The notes below the pieces were generated by a model. It was not told where the DNA came from. It saw only the letters and a list, made by a program, of their open reading frames with translations, and did no database searches. Below are positions 55,222-64,000 of a stretch of 64,000 bases of DNA, piece after piece. Positions within the stretch are counted from its first letter, which is position 1, and every line of letters begins with the position of its first letter. The position numbers and the translations under genes were made by a program. This stretch comes from Lineus longissimus (lineage: Eukaryota > Nemertea > Pilidiophora > Heteronemertea > Lineidae): contig NC_088314.1 of the NCBI RefSeq assembly GCF_910592395.1, positions 7,502,001-7,566,000 of the forward strand, in the 5' to 3' direction.

Positions 55222-57709
55222 CTAGTCCTCTAAATCCTTTACATCCATGACACTTACGTACGGAAACTCGTGATGTCCGATGTACAACCTGCCGTCGTGC
55301 TCAAACACCTCACTGATTCCTCGTATTATCTTCCCGTCTGGATCATGGAAGCTCTTCAAGATGTTGCCGTCTCCGTCAATTTCGAGGAAATAGTTATGGC
55401 GGGGGAGGAAGATGCTGTAGGCCCAGAGTGGTGTCAGCTGAAAGTGACAGAGAAAACCTTAAAGCTGATAGAAAACAGAATTTTACAATTGCCTCTGATT
55501 CACGTGTCGAAAATACTGCCTTAAATTTCCGATGACAAATATTCAAGTTTTATGGGTATGTGACAACTAGTACTTGTGTTTTACTAATCCAAAAACAGAG
55601 AAGGTTTGAGTCAGGTTTCAATTCCTGACACATCATACAGACCTACCTTTGCTATAAGCCTTTTTAGAGCCGGATATGGCCCAATAACATCCAAGAATGG
55701 CCGAGCATACTTGAGTATGCCAGCCTTCCTGAATCTTGTCACACCCATGGCCACATGAAAAGTGCCTGATTTCGTTAACTTGATGTTGTCAGGATAGCCG
55801 GCCATATTCTCCATAATGACCTCTGAACTGCCAGCTCTCGGCCCCTTCAAGTAATATCTGTGTAGAGAACAAAATCATGTTAGTTTGTTATATCTTAAAA
55901 GGATGCTTTGAAATCAATGAATTTAAAGAAGAAGGAACAGAAATGCAATGTGTGAGAATGTAACAATCAGACTTACTTACTTCAATATCCTCATAATACT
56001 CATCTCTTGGATAAGGATGTACGACTCATCTTGAGAGAGAGCAATACCATTGGCTAGGTAGAGATTGTCAAGAACCAGGCTCAATGTTTTTGTACGCGGG
56101 TCATAGGAGAGCAGACGTCCCAGGTGGTTCGTTTCTATCACCTGAAAATACATAAATTTTGCAAAATGACGCTCAAGAAAGAAAGAAAGGGAAACTGGGT
56201 TAGTTAGTTATGTTTGCATGAGGAACAGCTTACGCTTTCTAACATCATCCTCCAGGTTACTGTGGAACTGTAAATTAACTGAAGGCACTACAGTTCAACA
56301 AAGAGGACCACATCAGGGACTGTATCTAAAAAGTTGGAGGGCAAGATCTGCCTTGCTGCCAGAAACCAAACAGTACGATGTTCATTAATGTTATGAAAAC
56401 ACTGCAGGGTCGCTGCGATGTCCGCATGGATATGATTACCTCAAATCTGTAATCTTTTCTTGTCCATCGTGTCGTTGAGTCTGTGAAGTAGATAGTCCCA
56501 TTGCTTGTAATGTCAATGCTGTTCAGAAACATAAAAGGAACACCATTTATCCCTGGTAAAGAGAAGTAACTGTAGTAGAAGTAGAATGTACTTGTACATG
56601 TATTTTCAAAAGGCCCGGCTGAAAGATGCATGCAGCGGACATAACAGAAGACACAAAGGTACACATAAAAACAGAATTCATAGTTGTGGAGATGCCGATA
56701 CAACCTGATTTTGAGGCCAATTTTATAAGCCAACATGCAGATCACATTTCCCACCAATTTCTGCATTAACAAAAATAATTTCACGCAAAAGTTTCAGAAA
56801 ACTTGACCTTGCCCTCACCTGTCTCACTAGATACCAGCATCTCAATCTCCATTGTCACCAAGTCCATCTTCATCAATCCTTTGTACGCATCAACAAATAT
56901 CAGGTTCCCATGGCTATCGACCTTCATGCCTTTTGGGCGGCCGCACACAGACTCCATTTCTAAAGAACCACATCTGGTGTCATCAACTCCTGTCCTACCA
57001 AGCAGTTGTAAATCGTCTCCCTTGAACCGCCAAAGTTTGCCATCTGCTGAGCCAGTATAGATGTATCCTGGGGAAAAAAGTATAAAATATGTGTTCAGTA
57101 AATCAGGATGTCTTAATGATTACTCAAACTTTAATAAAACTTGAATTGCTGTCGTTTGATTTCAAAATACATGCAGCTTTATTTAATCTTAAACTGTGTT
57201 TTCAGTAACTGGCACTTTGTTTTTTTGTACCTAATAATGAGCTTTTAAAAACAGACTGCTATCATCATTCCTTATTCAAGCACAGAACCCCAACCCAATA
57301 CAAATTTGACAGGTCTAACGCCCCTGTCTTGCTCCCACCTTTTTTATCTGCTGTGAATGTCTCTGGTCCTATCACAACATTTTCAAAGATATGCTTTGCT
57401 TTCTGTAGCTTGTAGTTGGGCTTTAACGGTCCAATAAGCTCAGGTGGGTAATCACGGAAGCTGCAAAAAGGGGTATGTTAATTTCGACAGCAAGATAAAA
57501 GTAAATTGGTAGTTTGGTCTCAGATAAACTCTGTTATTTCAAAAGCAGAATGAATTGGCCCGGCTGTTATAATGGCAAAATGTCACTTGACTCAAACCAG
57601 AAAAGTGTGGTATTTTACTCACGTGTATGGTTGAGGGTCAATGGGGCTCGGTATCAGGTAGATACCGATAGATAGGACTGCCACTGTGAAAGGGATTACA
57701 TAGGCATTC
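55222..57709 (-). CDS. APMAP: Adipocyte plasma membrane-associated protein (APMAP), first exon not found
   Basis: A type II membrane protein of the strictosidine-synthase-like, six-bladed beta-propeller family; vertebrate members show arylesterase activity. Seven exons in phase: 57709-57623, 57460-57339, 57067-56819, 56552-56440, 56141-55981, 55857-55647, 55437-55222, about 386 codons (human protein 416). The first of these encodes the transmembrane segment (YVIPFTVAVLSIGIYLI) and then SPIDPQPY, as in the family. Propeller landmarks are GPETF, YTGSADGKLWRF, CGRPKGMKVDSHGNL, NSIDITSNGTIYFTDST, YPDNI and FHDPDGK. The N-terminal cytoplasmic exon must lie between 57721 and 58500 and end with two spare bases; no candidate there fits. 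It is divergent to ZMYND10 and convergent with the P450. Confidence 0.93.
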
Positions 57710-58414
57710 CTGAAAAAGGATGACACTGTCACTGATAAAGCCAATTAATTTGTGGATTAAACCAATATCCATGCATGTTCACAAACATGCACTCAACTGT
57801 CAACTTGGGCGAAAATACCATCCGCACAATTGGAGCAATGACGATGTTGTATAGTATTAGTAAGCTCATCGGCATGGGCCACAGGCTATAGTCACTAGTG
57901 TGGATAAGGATCGCCGGTCTCTAGTCGGCCTAGGCCTTCTAACGTGTTCTGAGTGTGCGCATTTGATTTGTTTTACTTTTGGTGTTCTCCGAATTGGTCT
58001 ATGCAGCAGCAGTGAGGGAAAGAGCTTTCTTAAAAAAAGCTATCTGAAAATGCTAGCACTAGGCTACACTAGCAGACAACATCACTAAATCATGCACTGT
58101 AGTGTCACTGGCACTGGCACTGCACTGTTGACTGTGTAGTCTGTAGGCCTACATAGAGTCTAAAAAACGGATAACTACACTAACATTTTCAGACGATAGT
58201 TGACTTCTGTCTGACCCTTCCCAACTATCTACTAAATATAAATACAAAGTCTTTGATGTCATTATAAAACCATTCTGACACGAAAAATGTGTGGAAAAGT
58301 TGAAAAGTTCATCTGCAGGGCATGTGACATGTGTGAGATGACAGACATTTCGTAGCCGTCGATTAGTAATTTAGCCCCAGCAGGTATATTAGGCTAGAAC
58401 TATCGGTGGCTGCA

Positions 58415-58428
58415 GCGCCATCTAGCGG
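58415..58428 (-). promoter_or_regulatory. CTCF-like motif in the APMAP/ZMYND10 divergent promoter
   Basis: On the minus strand CCGCTAGATGGCGC matches the CTCF core CCASYAGRKGGCRS at 13 of 14 positions, 74 bp upstream of the ZMYND10 start codon. This is motif evidence only. Confidence 0.4.
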
Positions 58429-58501
58429 TCGCATGTTTCTGTTTACAAATATATCCATCAAAACCTGTTCATAAAACTCTACTTTTCCCCTTATAGGAGA
58501 C

Positions 58502-62858
<4,357 letters not shown>

Positions 62859-63091
62859 TGAAGAGACTTACAAATCTATTTATATAGAAGCATCCAACCA
62901 TCCATTTCATACAGGTTCAAAATTGGGTTGAGTTATTGTCATATCTGATGCAATGTACAATATTTGTGCAAGAAATCAATCTACTGAAGTTTAAAACCGT
63001 CCATTTTGCCATCTCTGTGTTTAATATGTTTCCGTCCGATTTTGATAATTACTGGGATGTCAAGTGTGTTTTCATATTATAGCTTTTGATA

Positions 63092-63097
63092 AATAAA
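63092..63097 (+). terminator. Polyadenylation signal of ZMYND10
   Basis: AATAAA, 234 bp after the stop codon. Confidence 0.65.
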
Positions 63098-63329
63098 TTT
63101 AAAAGAGAAAGAGAATTTAGTTTGTTTTTAATCTCTTATTCAAAAAATTACATTTGTTGGTACCATTCCTCCTGATCTTCCCCACAGCTTCAACAGTGGA
63201 GATATTGCACATCTCCTGCAGTGCAAGGCTATACAGAGGGTGGACACTATACTTCAGAGTAGCTGGTTACTAGGGCCTATACTGTACATACAGCGGGGGA
63301 TTTTTCACGTCTTCAGTAGTGCAGACACT

Positions 63330-64000
63330 ATAGAGAGAGGAATGAATGTTCCTGGTGGTGAAGTATTGCCACAGGGCTGCCTCTTGAACAAGGGATGTTC
63401 CAGGTGGGGAGATCTCAATTCGTGCCGAATCGGAAGTTCCTAATGACAACATATCTATGCAGACACTTAAGAGAGTGATGTGTTTGTCGGTGCGGACATT
63501 TACAGAAAGGCATGTTCTTGTTCAATGCGATTGCGACATCCCTTCAGTGCATTTTCAGAGTGTGCAGACGCATCAAGGGGATTTCCTGCTCCTGACATGT
63601 TCACTGGCATTACAGCCACCAGCAAGCAGTGAATAGAGATATTCTGCTGGGCAAGCAGTGAATGGGGATGTTCCACTGGAGGCATTTATTAGTGGCAAGC
63701 AGTAACAGGGATGTTCCCGCTGTCTATTGGCAAGCAGTGAACAGGGGTGTTCCTTCTGTAGACATATTTACAGGGGATTGGAACAGTAAAGGGATGTGCC
63801 TACTGGAGACATATCTTCTGGCCTTTAGTGAACAGGGATGTTCTTGCTGAAGGCATATCTACTGGCCTTAAGTGAACAGGGATGTTCCTGCAGGAGACGT
63901 ATCTACTTTCAAGCAGTGGACAGGAATGTTCCTGCTGTCAACTGGCAAGCACTGGGGGATGCAGTTCCTGCTGAAGATACACATGTATGGGATCTGTCAA
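63330..64000. repeat. Degenerate minisatellite at the right edge
   Basis: Irregular units of roughly 45-60 bp share GGCAAGCAGTGAACAGGG, GATGTTCCTGCTG and AGACATATCTACTGGC. They are clearest from 63600 to 63960. The array appears to continue past the window. Open frames here on either strand are repeat artefacts. Confidence 0.75.

Noticed and set aside
57790-57880. Minus-strand ATG frame (MPMSLLILYNIVIAPIVRM) ending at a GTATTT donor as APMAP exon 1
   Set aside because: It ends in phase 0, whereas the next APMAP exon needs two spare bases; joining it breaks the conserved frame.

Overview
The window is nuclear DNA from an intron-rich animal, almost certainly an invertebrate and probably marine. 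Coding sequence is split into short exons (about 30-550 nt) with GT-AG introns, AATAAA polyadenylation signals, tRNA-derived SINE remnants, fold-back elements and minisatellites. There are no bacterial operons and no CRISPR array. All genes use the standard code. I cannot fix the phylum from sequence alone. Gene identities come from joining exons by hand in consistent phase and comparing the result with families I know; no database was searched.

Layout. (1) 1-5.3 kb, minus strand: most of IPPK (inositol-pentakisphosphate 2-kinase). Its 3' end runs toward or past the left edge and its N-terminal exon was not found. (2) 5.3-22.5 kb: a repeat-dominated stretch with no confidently recognised gene. 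It holds two MITE-like elements, a 527-bp fold-back element with a target-site duplication, a 2.2-kb compound fold-back with the order A-B-A'-B', a second copy of the repeat that hosts it, and a dispersed family rich in AGGTCA. (3) 22.6-27.4 kb, plus: complete SLC35C1 (GDP-fucose transporter), with a 1.1-kb palindromic element in intron 1. (4) 31.2-39.4 kb, minus: complete CFAP100 (motile-cilium protein). (5) 40.3-43.5 kb, plus: complete AMDHD1 (imidazolonepropionase). (6) 44.6-49.3 kb, minus: complete ZNF277. (7) 49.5-53.7 kb, plus: complete mitochondrial-clan cytochrome P450. (8) 55.2-57.7 kb, minus: APMAP, lacking only its first coding exon. (9) 58.5-62.9 kb, plus: complete ZMYND10 (dynein-arm assembly factor). 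(10) 62.9-64 kb: degenerate tandem repeats.

The right half is compact and built of divergent pairs: CFAP100/AMDHD1, ZNF277/P450 (233 bp between start codons) and APMAP/ZMYND10. Two motile-cilium genes lie in one 32-kb block, and the CFAP100/AMDHD1 intergenic region carries a 13/14 match to the RFX X-box. The genes do not form one pathway; what they share is promoter regions.

I see no convincing new biological system. The points most worth a second look are two GC-AG introns (one leaving the AMDHD1 terminal exon open in two frames), a splice acceptor triplicated by a 91-bp tandem repeat in IPPK, a Ser in place of the I-helix acid of the P450, the interleaved fold-back element, and CTCF-like motifs at the APMAP/ZMYND10 promoter and inside a dispersed repeat.
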